A DNA stretch of 64,000 nt from Protopterus annectens. Taxonomy: Eukaryota; Chordata; Ceratodontiformes; Protopteridae. Under the pieces are notes generated by a model. It did no database searches and was not told the DNA's origin. It worked only from the letters and a program-made list of their open reading frames with translations. Every line of letters starts with the position of its first letter. The stretch's first letter is position 1. The stretch spans positions 1,073,316,913 through 1,073,380,912 of the forward strand of contig NC_056725.1 in the NCBI RefSeq assembly GCF_019279795.1. The letters run 5' to 3'. Shown here one piece after another: positions 37,214 to 50,189 of the stretch. Both the position numbers and the translations under genes were made by a program.

Positions 37214-37354
37214 TATTAGTTAATATGGGAAATATAGTAATTTAATCCTATTTATTATTTAAAGATGAATTAATTTTTATTAATACCTCTCCTATAATGA
37301 TGTTGATAACTGGTTGTGACATTTATTTTTCAGTCATATGATCTGTGACAGAAA

Positions 37355-38518
<1,164 letters not shown>

Positions 38519-39660
38519 ATGGAAAAAGACAACTTTATCCCTAAGGAGAACTGTGTCATCATGGAGGCACTCAGGACATATAACAAACACCTTTTTGGAA
38601 AAGGAAGGTATGCTGAGAGAGCAAAGTTGTAGAACCAAGTTATTATGGATATAAGTGCTGTTGAGGGAGGAAGCATAAACTGAGATGTGGAGGAAACAAC
38701 CAACAATGTGATAGTATGTGCCGGAGCAATGGAAAGAGAAAATGAGATTTGCTTACAGAAATACTGGTGGGCACCCCCCCCCATATTTATTCCTTTAACA
38801 TCTGATTGGGAATACCCCCTGTCTATAGTGGGAGATGACTGCATGACTGCTGGAGATGGCTCAGGTATAATCAGAGGGGAGGTGTGGACAAAGTCATGTC
38901 CCCACCTCAGCATCCACAGACCTGCTTTCAGGAAGGTTAGTGCATCCACATATTCACATTAAAATAGTGGCTGCAAAGATTAACTTATTACATGTAAAAC
39001 ATGACATTTGCAATCAACAGATGAACCCACAATTTTGGCTAGTCATGAACCTAAAGTGAGTGTGCATGGTGAGTGTCCACCAAATCTCTTTACAGCATTT
39101 AGTAGTGTGCTATATAGTCTCAGTATTAATGTACTGAATTCATTCTTCACAGACTCAGCAGCAGAAAGTTGTCGTTCCATTTTGGCAGCCCAGCGGGATG
39201 ATGTCAGCAGCAGAATGACTGTTGATGATGGCTACATTATTATATTCCTGAAACAGCCTGAGGACAGTGGCACACAGTCATCAGGTTTGTTTAATGACAG
39301 AATCACACACCCCATAGCAGGTACATAACTCTGCAGGAAGTGACATTGCATCACAAACTCAAGTAAACAGGGTCTTTATATTGCAGGGTGTACTGGGAGT
39401 GAACACATGTACCTCAACACCAGTGTCTACTCACTCACAGGAACACCTTCTTGAGAGTGCTACAATCTCAGAGGTATATGTGTCTACTGTAATAACTGTG
39501 CAAAGGGGTGTCAGGTGGAGGCACATGTCACAGCTATCTTCTGAAACACAAAAAGCCTTCAGTGGCCAGCAGCAGATGTGTTGGGACATTATTCTGGCTC
39601 AGTCTACAGCCACAGAGAGTCCACTAGAGATTGTCAGGGTACTGCAGGGTGCATGTTGAA
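38519..39660 (+). pseudogene. Harbinger Myb/SANT-like accessory protein, decayed (copy C)
   Basis: From an ATG at 38,519 the frame reads MEKDNFIPKENCVIMEALRT and then NKHLFGKGRYAERAKL, the first two helices of a Myb/SANT-like domain of the NAIF1/MSANTD kind. After in-frame stops the domain continues past 38,690 to a segment with APPP and PLTSDWEYPLSIVGD (about 38,772-38,835). That corresponds to the GGxPPxPLTxxEExxLxxxG signature that closes this domain in Harbinger partner proteins. Farther on (39,500-39,660) a helical C terminus ends with ESPLEIVRVLQGAC and a stop. The protein would bind element ends and carry the transposase to the nucleus. Its gene faces the transposase at 42,125-41,062. 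Confidence 0.65.
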
Positions 39661-41061
39661 GGATTTTAAGCACTACATGTAAATAATAGAGAGTAGGGAT
39701 AATGCAATGGTCACACTCATGTGCAGTATGCTGGGACACACAGCTGCCATCTCAGCTTCCATGTGCATACTAATCTGGGCCTAGGAGACTTAATTGGGAG
39801 TCAGCTGTGGACATGGAAAAGGATGGAGTACTGTCCAGGTGCATGGAGGTATATCATGTTGCACTATAAGTGCTTCCAGAAAAGTACCAAAATAGTAAGG
39901 GGGGGGTCATAACACAAAGAAATTCATGCAGGCCATGTCAGCATTAACCTAGATGTAGAGGAATTTCTCATTCAAGGTGTTGGTCACACAGAACTGTCAG
40001 ATATCTGTATGTAGGTTTTCCTGCATCTAGTAGCTCATATCATCACATCAAGTCAGCATCAAACTCACATGCTAATACTTTCTCATATCACTGGCAGCAT
40101 CATCCACCCTTTCTTTAGGAGACGTTGTGTGACACATCTGGTCTACTATACCTCAGGGCTCACATTGCAGGTAATGAAAATATGACATGTCCAGGCTAAC
40201 CACCATGATTTCAGTAGAACAAAATGACGATAAGAGTAACACTAATCCTGCTATAAAACTAGCACTGTTGCCACTTCACTCTCAGCACTGCACAGATGAT
40301 AACACAGGGGTTTGGTGTCTGTTAAATAATGAAACCATCTTATGAACAGTAACTCTGTAGAAAACATTTGTCAGGACTAAAAGTAGAGAAACATTACGTC
40401 ATAAAAAATAATAAAAAAAAGATAAATTTTTCCTTTCCTGACCAACATTATCAATTTATGAGAAATAGATGTTGGAATACAGTACAAGTACATCGTTAAA
40501 TGCATAGACTTTCTTCCACCAGTTCCATAAAGTACTGGGATATCACTTTTATTTCTGAACAGAAGCAGCATGTACATACTTGCATACTAACTAGAGTCTG
40601 TAAACAAAACACATTCAAAAAAACTGTACAAAATGTACCTATTCCTTATGTCACATCATTCCCACTTACTGCATAGATCTTATTGGACAGTCAGGTATAG
40701 CTCTTTTAAACAGTAAATATATGTATCCATTAAGTAGATATACATACAGTATAGATACATGGTAAGTATATATAATTATGAGCAACTCTACTGTAGAAAA
40801 TAAAAAGAAAATATTTAATGATAAGAGACTGTTTGATGAACAGTGACAGTAGCTATGCACCAATGAACATAGCCCACACATAGCACTGCATGCATCGATT
40901 ATACTCTGTTTGTTTTTATAATAAGGGAACACTAATCTGAATGCCATGGTCCATACTTCTGTACTAGATACCACCTGTTTATCTGCACAGCCATATACTG
41001 TGCACAAGCCAGCTGCATGGGGTGTCTTATTTCTGTTTTTGGCTGGCCATAAACACTATTT
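39661..41061. other. unassigned DNA between the two genes of Harbinger copy C
   Basis: It is probably intergenic sequence of the same element. I see no coding frame or repeat of note. Confidence 0.4.
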
Positions 41062-42125
41062 TCAGCCATGTACTGAAAGCTGCAGTGGCATCATAGGACG
41101 GTTCACCACCAGACCAGTGAATGACAATATTATGCAGAATTCAACATGCAGTGAACATCTCATATGTAGTATCAGGGTCATACTGAAGGGTACCCCATAC
41201 TCATACAGACTGTGGAAACAGGCTATAAGCAGGAAAAACACTCTCTCCATTACAATATGTGACTGTGAGACTGGGACAGGGACCTTCTTTAGCAGCTCCA
41301 TGTTCCTCATAAATGTCATAAGCCACTGTTCCAATGGATAGCCTTCATCACTTGGGAACACAAATAATGAAGAGAAAAGTGAAAAAGAGATATAAGAAAG
41401 GAAGTGTTGTATAGTAATAATACATACATTTTATAAAGACTATATAACTAAATGATTACAATTAAAATGTCCACTTACCAACAAGGTAACATGGAGGCAT
41501 TCTATCATGCAGAAAGAGGTGGTTGAGTGAACTCGTGTGCCAAAAATAGAATAGTGGACACTGCTATAATACAGGGCAATCACATTGGTGATGCACCACT
41601 TTGCATCACATATAACCTGACAAGTGATGGAGTGATAGCCCTTAGTATTTCTGTACCACCCCCCCCTTGAACCTGATGGGATCCTCAGGGAAACATCACA
41701 TGCCATCCCATAAAAGGCAGCCATAGCTCAGGCTCAGTTCTGATGTGACACAAGGAAATGGATGTACTGATCCACACGTGACAAGAGTTTATCAAGGAAC
41801 TTGCTAAAATATCTTCAAGACAATTGCCCAAGAAAAAAACACCATGTCCGTAGTCGTTGTTGTGGCGTAAATATTGTGGGTTATGTATATCTTAGTATCC
41901 ATAGGTATAGGAAGGCCACACATCCCATCAGTTCCCATCTGTGGGCTATACACACTCAATAAAGACCTTAAAGTGTCCCCGTTCACTCTAAATCAAGAAT
42001 TTCCTGATTGTCAAAGTTATGATTTCTTCTTTGACTGTATCTTTGCCTTCTTGGCCGACCAGCACCACTGGATGCTAGAGGTTTTGATTCAGCCTAGGCA
42101 ATCAGCTGATGCTGAAAAATAGATC
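41062..42125 (-). pseudogene. PIF/Harbinger transposase, diverged and broken (copy C)
   Basis: Pieces in order: GAGRPRRQRYSQRR near the N terminus (about 42,060), IPMDTKIYI (about 41,915), SLRIPSGSRGGWYRNTKGYH (about 41,690-41,630), ITNVIALYYSSVHYS, DEGYPLEQWLMTFMRN (about 41,347-41,300) and IVMERVFFLLIACFHSL (about 41,245-41,195). These are the DDE_Tnp_4 landmarks. The second Asp and the Glu are kept, but the first catalytic Asp (normally in AIDxTH) reads YGMACD. Several frameshifts are present. It differs clearly from copies A and B, so it is another Harbinger family. Confidence 0.75.
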
Positions 42126-43119
42126 AGTTGGCAGTTACAGAAAGAAACTTCAGTAAATGCAACGTAGATGTAAAATACACAGTTTTGCATTTTATAACAC
42201 ATCTGTGGATGGCGAGGAAATAAGTAAGAAATTGACTGAATAGCAAACAGATTGGAAGATGGCTTATTAGCATAAGACATTTTACACAATTTCTCATTAC
42301 AATATTATTGCTCCTTCAGTTGCATAAATTTGTTTGAGGTTACAGTGAGTGAGCACAAACAGCCTCTATAAATTGCTCCTTGGCTGCGCTTACACATGAA
42401 ACGTGCAAACTGTCATTGTGAGTACACAAAATGGCAATGAATAATATCCCACATTTTTTGTCTCAGACAGACCATACATGTCATTGTGAGCACATTAAAT
42501 AGTCTTTAACAGATACAAATTCAATAATATTAATGAAAAAGGCAGGATTGTTACATAACATAGAATATAACCCATGGAAGAATTTGAAAGAGAAAACTGT
42601 AGGTATGTAAAACACAAATTTTATTTTATTTTAGCAACAACAGTCTGTGGAGTGTTGAGGAGACAGCAGAAAAGAAATAAAGGGAAAGGGTTATATGTCT
42701 ATAGACTGATATCACAATAAATAAATAAACTAAAGCCACAGTAGAACTAGTATAGCACCAAATAGTACTAGCGTTTAGAGATGTTATTCGAACACTTTTG
42801 TCAACTCAGACTTCTTCAGAAACTTTAGAATACTCAGAAATACCAAATATATATATATTCAAGTGACCAACAAAACAATGTGACTAATTAACAAACTTAA
42901 AGCCAATTAAAGACTTTGAAGACCCACAGATAATTATAAAACTTGCATATAAAATCAAGTGTAAATTTGTTATCTTTTGTTGCTTTCAACTTTTTTTGTT
43001 TTAAAAAACATTTAATGTTAGTCATCTCATTGAGGGCTGGAAACTTGTTTGCCTTCGACCTAATCTGATGTTCCATTTCTCTGATTTCTAACCTCTTCCT
43101 ATAATTACCTCCTCTTAAG
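42126..43119. other. unassigned DNA, probably including the PLE 3' region
   Basis: There is no coding frame. The part nearest 43,119 may be the 3' untranslated end of the minus-strand PLE. Confidence 0.35.
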
Positions 43120-44820
43120 TCAAGCGGAATCTGTTACAAAACTGAAAAACTTTTTGTATCTGTCACGGTTAGTTGTATGTTTATATAAGACATTATTTTT
43201 ATCCTTAACCTTAATAAAATAAAGGTGCTCTTTGATTATTTTCTCCAAGCTATGGGTAGTCATCCCAATAAAAAATGCCTTGTATCCTAAACACATCCCA
43301 ATGTAAACCGCCCCTTTAGACTTACAACTGTATCTCTCTGGAACCTGAATAGTATAATTTATATGTTCTAAAGAAACATATGGACCTTCACAAATACATC
43401 TACATACTTTACAGGTTCGACACTTATACATTCCTTTTTTCTTGTCATTATTAGGTAAAGGGACTTTATCCTTTTATAACAAAGATTTAAAACTGTTTTT
43501 TATATACAAAAATCAGTTCACACCCCATAGTTTCAAATACTTCCACAATCCCCTCCAAGATCTTCCAGTTATCAAGAATAACATCCTTAATAGCTTTACT
43601 GTCTACTGACATGTCCAACATAAACACTGGAGGTTTTTTTTTTTTACAAAAATGATGCACTATCTTTAGACTTAATGTTCTTTTGATATATTTTTTAAGT
43701 AAAATGGGTTTGGATAAGGTTTCTCTTTTATTACTAACTTCTGCAGCCACTCTGCATAAAAATTCTTTATTGTACCCTCTTTGGACAAACAAAGAAATGA
43801 TAAATACTTCTTTTTTTATATCTATCGTCATTTGTTGTAATTCTAGAGGATCTAATAAACTGACCCCTTGGATTATTTCTTTTCTTAAAATAAGAGTTAT
43901 TTCTCTTAAAATGCAGATAATTATTCAAAAACACGTTCTTAAAATAAATACAGCTATCAAATTTCTTGTTACTTATATCCCATTCTATAGCCATATCTGA
44001 AAATTAAATTTAGACCCCATTTCACCTAACGTAAATTCAAGAAAATTAGAAATCTCATTAAGATGTTCAACAACTCTAATACATTGTTCATGTGCTCTAT
44101 CAACTATGAAAAACAAATCAACACATTTTTTGTAAAAAAATTATTTTATCAAAATAAATATTTGAAGTTAACACATTGTTTCCCGCCAGCCCAATACCAA
44201 CTTTGCAGAAGCTGGGGTTACTGCTGACCCCACTGCAACACGTTTTATTTATCTATAATACCTCTTGTTAAATAAAACACAACTGTTTTCCAACAAGATC
44301 TCTATAAGTGAACAAAATAGTATTATCTTATTGTTTGAAAAATCAGTATATTTTGTCATAAACATTCTTAAACTTACAACTCCTGGATCTTGTGGGATGC
44401 TAGTGAATAACGAACATACATTGAATGTGTTCATACAAGTAATAGTATTGCTATAATCATAAGACAAATTAAATTGACATAATTTGTCAAAAAAATCCGA
44501 TGAGTCTCTTAGATAAGATGACAATTTCTGAACTAAGTGAATAAAATAGTATTAAGAAATAATGAAATCCCTTCTGTGTTGTTGCTGGGAGCTGAAACAA
44601 TAGACCTAAGGGGGTTGTGTCAGGTACTTGAGTATCTTTGGGATACCAAATAAACCCCCAATCTTTGGGTTATCCACCTTTAGAAAGTCATGTATTTCAA
44701 AACTAATATCATTGTTCATTAGGTGTTCATATAAAATAGAATAAATAACCATATAGCTTTTTTGTATGACACCCAAGGAAACTTCCATATATTCATTTAT
44801 TTTGTTTTTTGCTCTGCTAG
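43120..44820 (-). mobile_element. Penelope-like element, RT plus GIY-YIG endonuclease
   Basis: From 5' to 3' on the minus strand: EHLMNNDISFEIHDFLKVDN (about 44,727-44,668), GIPKILK (about 44,645), NVCSLFTSIPQDPG (about 44,431-44,390) and an AVGSAVTPASAKLVLGW block (about 44,226-44,176). The RT catalytic region follows, reading KKCVDLFFIV (one Asp of the usual Y-x-D-D is missing), then DISNKKFDSCIYFKNVFLNN and FVQRGYNKEFLCRVAAEV. A Cys-rich linker CRTCKVCRC and a GIY-YIG endonuclease with GAVYIGMCLGYKAFFIGMT (about 43,314-43,258) close it. This is the full domain order of a Penelope-like element. It is broken by frameshifts and starts abruptly inside the N-terminal region at about 44,820. Confidence 0.85.
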
Positions 44821-44888
44821 TTCTGCAGTTGTTTTAGTTTATTAATTTATTTGTTTTTATACCACTGGTCATTCAGTTTTCTTTTGTT

Positions 44889-47310
44889 TTGTTTATTAGT
44901 AGCTTCAATCCTCACCGTTCAAAGTCGAACCCAAGTGGAGACAAGTTATTGGATTTGATTGCTCATTATGTTTCAGAAAGTCACGACAATATCTTTCATG
45001 CACTGCTCAGTACTTTGAATGGTATGCAGAAATTGTCGGAAGCTTTAACTGTTCAGAAGATTGGGAATCATGGTAAAAGAAGTGAATCCTTTGGTTCCAA
45101 AGACGAGGTACATACTGTTATTGAAAGCAATGGAGTGATTTTTAATTCCCCTGGTTTATCAGTTTCCTGGGGTTTCAAAGATGTGTCTGCATTACTTAAT
45201 TTTAATTAAGATCTTTTTGCTAATTTTAGGCCTGTAGAGACTGGTCATGCATAAAAACAAGAAATTGGGGGCGGGGCAGGTAAATTAATTGGAGAAAGGT
45301 TTAAATAGGTACTAGGCATTAGTTGTTGAAAATAAATATGCTGAACACTGTGTAAAGTTGGGTATAGTCCCTAAGTGGCTGTGGCTCTTTAAATGTCCAA
45401 ACGGTTTTACCCCTGAAGATGACTTTTATTTCAAACTTGTTGAATTTTTCAACAACACTGGACTTGCATTATTAAAGTTGCTAATTAGAAATAACATAGA
45501 TATTATGAAGGACATAAAAGAAAAAAAATCAAAGTGGATGGATCAATCAATTCTATGTTAAAGTGCATGCCTGATATACATAGCAAATACAAAGATGTTA
45601 TTTTGGTGGTAAAAAGTTTCAAAAAGACAATAGTAACACAGAAACTAAATAAACTTCAAAGGGATACATTAGCATACAAAGGGCAGACATCTTATCCCTT
45701 GAGTAACAACTATTCAATTAAGAACTGAACCTTTTCAAACTCTGAGGACATTTCCGCTTTAAATGAAACTGGCAATGCAGACACACCTATTTTATGTACT
45801 GAAGCTATAAATATAGACTCTGAGACTGACATTAGCCCGACATCTGTATTCCATCTTAAAGAGAAGGAAGATTTACCAGGTGAATTGAATGAAAACAATG
45901 TTGGTGATTTTCAAGAGCTTCTTTTTTATTCTATAGGGCATTATACTAGAAATAATTCAAAAACTTTATCTGAGGGTGAGGAAGGAGCCAGTCATTGAAC
46001 CAGAAAATAAAAGACCATAGAGTGAAAAGTACTTTTTAAAGAAGATTCAGCAAGTGAGTTTGGACTTAAAAATATTGAACCTTTCAGATTTTATTATGAG
46101 CTCAATGCATCTTTAAGATCTTAGTTTAGGTTTGAATTATATACCAACCTACAGGATAAATATTACAAAAATGTTGCTTGAATTACATTTCTTCTCTGGT
46201 AAACTCACATTGAAATATTTGTTTAAAGATGTTGGTATGTCTGATTTGTTAAGAAAACCTTCTGTGTTTAATACAACTTTAAATAACACTATCAAGGTGT
46301 TTGAGCAGGTGTGCAAAAAAGATATTAGGGAAATGCTCAGCAAAAATAACAGATTTTTTTAAATTTTACTTTTGATGAAAAACGAGCCTTATGTCAATTA
46401 AGAAGCGAAAAGAAAAAGATGTATGAAGGCAGATAGGGGGTGGGTTAGCTGTTATGGACACATATAGCTATGGAGGAAATATTAAGGAAAAATAATGAAT
46501 ATTTTGAACTTTCCTTGAGTGTCATACAAAAAAGTCATATAGTTGTTCATTCTATTTTATACGAACATCTAATGAACAATGATATTAGTTTCAAAATATA
46601 TGATTTTCTAAAGGTGGATAACCCAAAGATTGGGGTTTTATTTGTTATCCCAAAGCAATCTACTTCTAAAGCTCAAAGTTTTGAAACTTCAAACTTCAAA
46701 TGGGTGAGACCAGAAGATCAAAGTTTTGAAACTTTGAAAATAAAATCAAAAATAAATAAATAAATAAAAGCAAAAAAAATGTTTTGTTTTTGCTGCATAC
46801 CCCACAACCCCTGCTAATTAAATATACCAACTCCGAGATCACACTACAGTGAGGAAAACAGTAAATATCCCATTCTGCACTATACAGCAACCTACATTCA
46901 AAATTTCAGTCTTATGGTCTTAGCCATTTGAAGTTCGAAGTTTTGAAACTTTGAGCTTTAGAAGTAGATCCCTTTGGGATACCAAATAAAACCACAATAT
47001 TTGGGTTATCTACCTTTAGAAAATCATATATTTCATTTTGAGCTTCTGAAGGGGATCCATCCCAAAGATACACAATAACCCTACACAACCCCTCTTTATG
47101 AGTATTGTTTTGGCTTCCAACAACATCACAGAATGGATTCTATTGTTTCTTGATGCTATTTTAAAACCCTTAGTTACAAAATTGTCATGTTATGCAAACA
47201 ATTCATGGGATTTTTTTGGATAAATTATGTGAATTTAATTTGTCTTATGATAATAACATAATGCTTATATTATAATATAACATTATATTATAATGATAAA
47301 TTTTGCATGG
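44889..47310 (+). mobile_element. Penelope-like element, N-terminal half, interrupted
   Basis: The plus strand carries the region upstream of the RT: ELHFFSGKLTLKYLFKDVGM (about 46,159-46,218), KVFEQVCKKDIREMLSKNNR (about 46,293-46,352), and then EHLMNNDISFKIYDFLKVDN (about 46,563-46,622), almost the same as in the minus-strand copy. At about 46,652 a foldback MITE interrupts it, and PLE sequence resumes near 47,050 with HPKDTQ and PLYEYCF-type residues up to about 47,310, where Harbinger copy B begins. Earlier parts (44,889-46,100) are low in similarity but hold a 106-codon open frame that may be the PLE N terminus. It is the same family as the minus copy, so the two stand head to head about 70 bp apart. 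Confidence 0.75.
46591..47040. mobile_element. foldback MITE family, copy 7, with inverted PLE segment
   Basis: The arms are about 120 bp each. CTTCTAAAGCTCAAAG at about 46,664 faces CTTTGAGCTTTAGAAG at about 46,949, and the centre holds the family core ATACCAACTCCGAGATCACA (46,823-46,842). Outside the MITE ends, 46,591-46,655 (PLE coding, DFLKVDNPKIG) is repeated in reverse complement at about 46,971-47,036, so the palindrome includes host PLE DNA. A second partial MITE end, TTTTGAGCTTCTGAAGG, follows at 47,037. Confidence 0.8.
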
Positions 47311-47551
47311 TCACAGTCAATCCCCAGGATTCATGGACCTTGTGCCAGGTGCAGGCGTAGCGTTGGCCTTCTAACACCAAAGATGGCAGCCGAGCGATTC
47401 AGGTACGAGCTGTTTCCACATGCACTACCTGCGTACGCTACGCCTGCACAACTCCCAAGCCTTGTATGCTAATTACCCCATGTGCAGCAGTGTAGCATGC
47501 AAATGAAGGTATGTAGTGATTCAGGAAGTGGTGCAGGTGTAGTGTAAGCAT

Positions 47552-47590
47552 GCAAAAATGTAAACCGTAGAAAACGGTTTACATTTTTGC
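47552..47590. repeat. conserved hairpin in Harbinger leader, copy B
   Basis: GCAAAAATGTAAACCG, a 7-nt loop, then CGGTTTACATTTTTGC. It is a perfect 16-bp stem, one pair longer than in copy A. The second outer pair is C-G here and A-T in copy A, so pairing is kept while sequence changed. Confidence 0.85.
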
Positions 47591-48820
47591 AAACATAAAA
47601 TCAGAGCCATGATAGCCGACCAAACACATGTATTATATTGTTAATATATGCTAATGGCAAAATATATAGCCATTGGCATAAAAAAAATGTACAAAATAGA
47701 AAATTAACATTTAATATATATAGTCACACTATCGCGACGTGGAAGCGCAGGGCAGCAGTGCGCAAAGGGGATCGCAAGGAATATATAAAAATATAGAATA
47801 AAACCGCAATGAAACACATATCACGATTTCCCCATAATAGTCAATGGCAGGCATGCTACACCATACTCATGGTGCAAGGATTGCTAAGGGGCAGTGACAG
47901 TGTTCTGCACAGTAGCCAAGAATAAGTAGGCAATGCCATGCAAATGAGAGGAGTAATAGTGAATTGCAGATTCCCTGCTGGTGTAAGGATGCACCTCACA
48001 GTGTAGCGTTATAACACAGAGGTGTGCCCTTGAGATAAAGATGACATCAAGAGAGGGGTGTGTCGCCATTGCTGTACGCACATTGGAGCATTGCTAAAAC
48101 GGTCTGCCCCTAGCTAGGTAAAGCTGCAGGATAGGGGTGTGTTGAATTGCCCATAGCTATGCTTAGCTGACAGTACACAAGGTAACTGAGTATGCTTGTG
48201 AACGGAGATGAAAATGCGAGTAAACCCGGTAAACAGGTATGCGCGGTGCACATTGCAGTTGAAACAGGAAGGATATAGGAAAGAAATAAGGAAATGCAGC
48301 AGTGAAATTGGAGTACAAATGACTATTTAACACCTAGGAGCCTACAGTGGGCCATTGACAACAGCTAACAAGGCTGCAAGCAGCTACCTGCAGAACAGGG
48401 AAGGGGAGGGGCTGTACTGCAAAGAAAACAGCAAAGTGTCAAAGCAGAACAAAGCTGATATGCAGTATATCAGCTACAAGGCACATTTTGCCATGACTGG
48501 GTAGGGAAAGTACAAAACAAGAAAGATGGCAGGTGGATGCATGCCTGATAATGGGAGGGGATCCAGGTCTAAAAGTGATTTAAAGGGCAACAGATTAATC
48601 AAGGCAGGCAAGTAGATCTCCACAGTAAAGGCCCCACACTTGCAATACTCATTGCAAAACTCATAATTAAGACACACAGCAGCTGGAATAGCTCATACAC
48701 ACCCACTTACATCAGCAGCATCCATAGCACAATACTATAAAGTGTGAAAGCACCTCAGACACATTTGTGTAGTCCCATACAATCTGCACCAGTGGTGTAT
48801 ACAGATGGGGAACTTTTATT

Positions 48821-49980
48821 ATGTACATATTAGGGGCTGCCATAGCATTGATCCACCAGCATGTGTTGGAGGCAGAAGGTGGTGTGAAGGATGATGCACA
48901 TGACCACTGCAGGCACCAGAGGAGGAGGAGAGTGTTCATATCCATGGTAACCTACCAAGGGCTACATCATCTGGAGATAGTAGTGCATTACAGAGTGGAC
49001 AGGGACACCCTACAGCAACTTGTGGAGCTGTGCCAGTCATGCCTCAGAACCAGAACAAACAGAGGGGAACCCATCCCAGTGGATACAAAGGTATGTGTAA
49101 GCCTGAGAATACTAGCTACAGGTACCTTTCAAAGACCAACTGGGGATATCATGGGGATCTCACAGGCATCAGCATCCAGGGTACTACACCAGTTCCTGGA
49201 TGCCATGTTACCACATGCAAATGAGCACATATACTTCCCCCGAACGCAGGAGGAGTTGGCCAGCGATATGCGTCTCTTCCACTGTGTGGCAGAATACCCA
49301 GAGGTACTTGGTGCAATAGACTGTGCGCACATACACATCAAGTCACCACCCGGTGCGCAAGGTAGGCACTACATAAACTGCAAGGGATACCCCTCCATCA
49401 ACTGCCAGGTTGTGGGCAATGCCCAGGGTATTATCATGGATGTGCGAGCTGGCAGCCCTGGAAGCTATCATGACTCCCACATCTGGCATGCCTCACAGCT
49501 GTATCGGTTATTTGCTAGGGGACATCCCAAATGGCCACCTGGTGGGGGATGCTGGCTATGCACTTGAACCGTGGATGATGACTCCCATCAGAAATGCACA
49601 CACACCCATGCAGGAATGCCATAATGAGTTACACGCGCAAACCAGAATCATCATAGAGTGTGTGTTTGGGATGCTAAAATCACGGTTCCGTTGCTTGGAC
49701 ATATCTGGTGGAGTCTTGCAGTACTCTCCAGGCACACGTGCCCACATCTTCATAGTGTGTGCCATGCTGTACAATATGGTCCTGCGGAATCAGCTGCAGC
49801 AGGGACAGAATATTGAAGGCCCTCACCGCCCACCACCATTGCCTAGGGCCCTACAGGCACAGAGGTACTCAGACCATGAACACCCTGAGCCAGCCCCAGT
49901 AGGCAGACAGAGGCATGCCTAGTATGCCCATGCCTTGGCAAAGAGGGAACGAATAGCACACACACTGAGAGTAGGCACCT
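48821..49980 (+). pseudogene. PIF/Harbinger transposase, broken (copy B)
   Basis: It starts with MYILGAAIALIHQHVLEAEG and follows the copy A protein closely. Catalytic residues are all kept: Asp in VLGAIDCAHIHIK (about 49,318), Asp in VGDAGYALEPW and Glu in IIIECVFGMLKSRFRCL. The gene is disabled by a 2-bp loss near 49,520 (copy A reads FARGDIP where B shifts frame) and by a nonsense change near 49,920, where copy A has Gln in RRRHAQYAHA. After these it can be followed to about 49,980. Few changes relative to A mean the two copies are closely related. The leader upstream (47,320-48,820) is also alignable with that of A. Confidence 0.88.
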
Positions 49981-50189
49981 AGGGACTGACACCTTTCTCC
50001 ACCTGCACACACAGTAAAAATAGATGGCACACTCACAAGACTATATTTAAATTGTCATGTATAGTCAGTCTACTGTGTGCATCCAACACAGGCAGCCCTC
50101 AACTATTGCACACACAACAGCCACTGGCACAAGGTAAGTCAACACCTGAACAGTAAATTAAGCTATCAGCATATGCAGATACTGTATGT

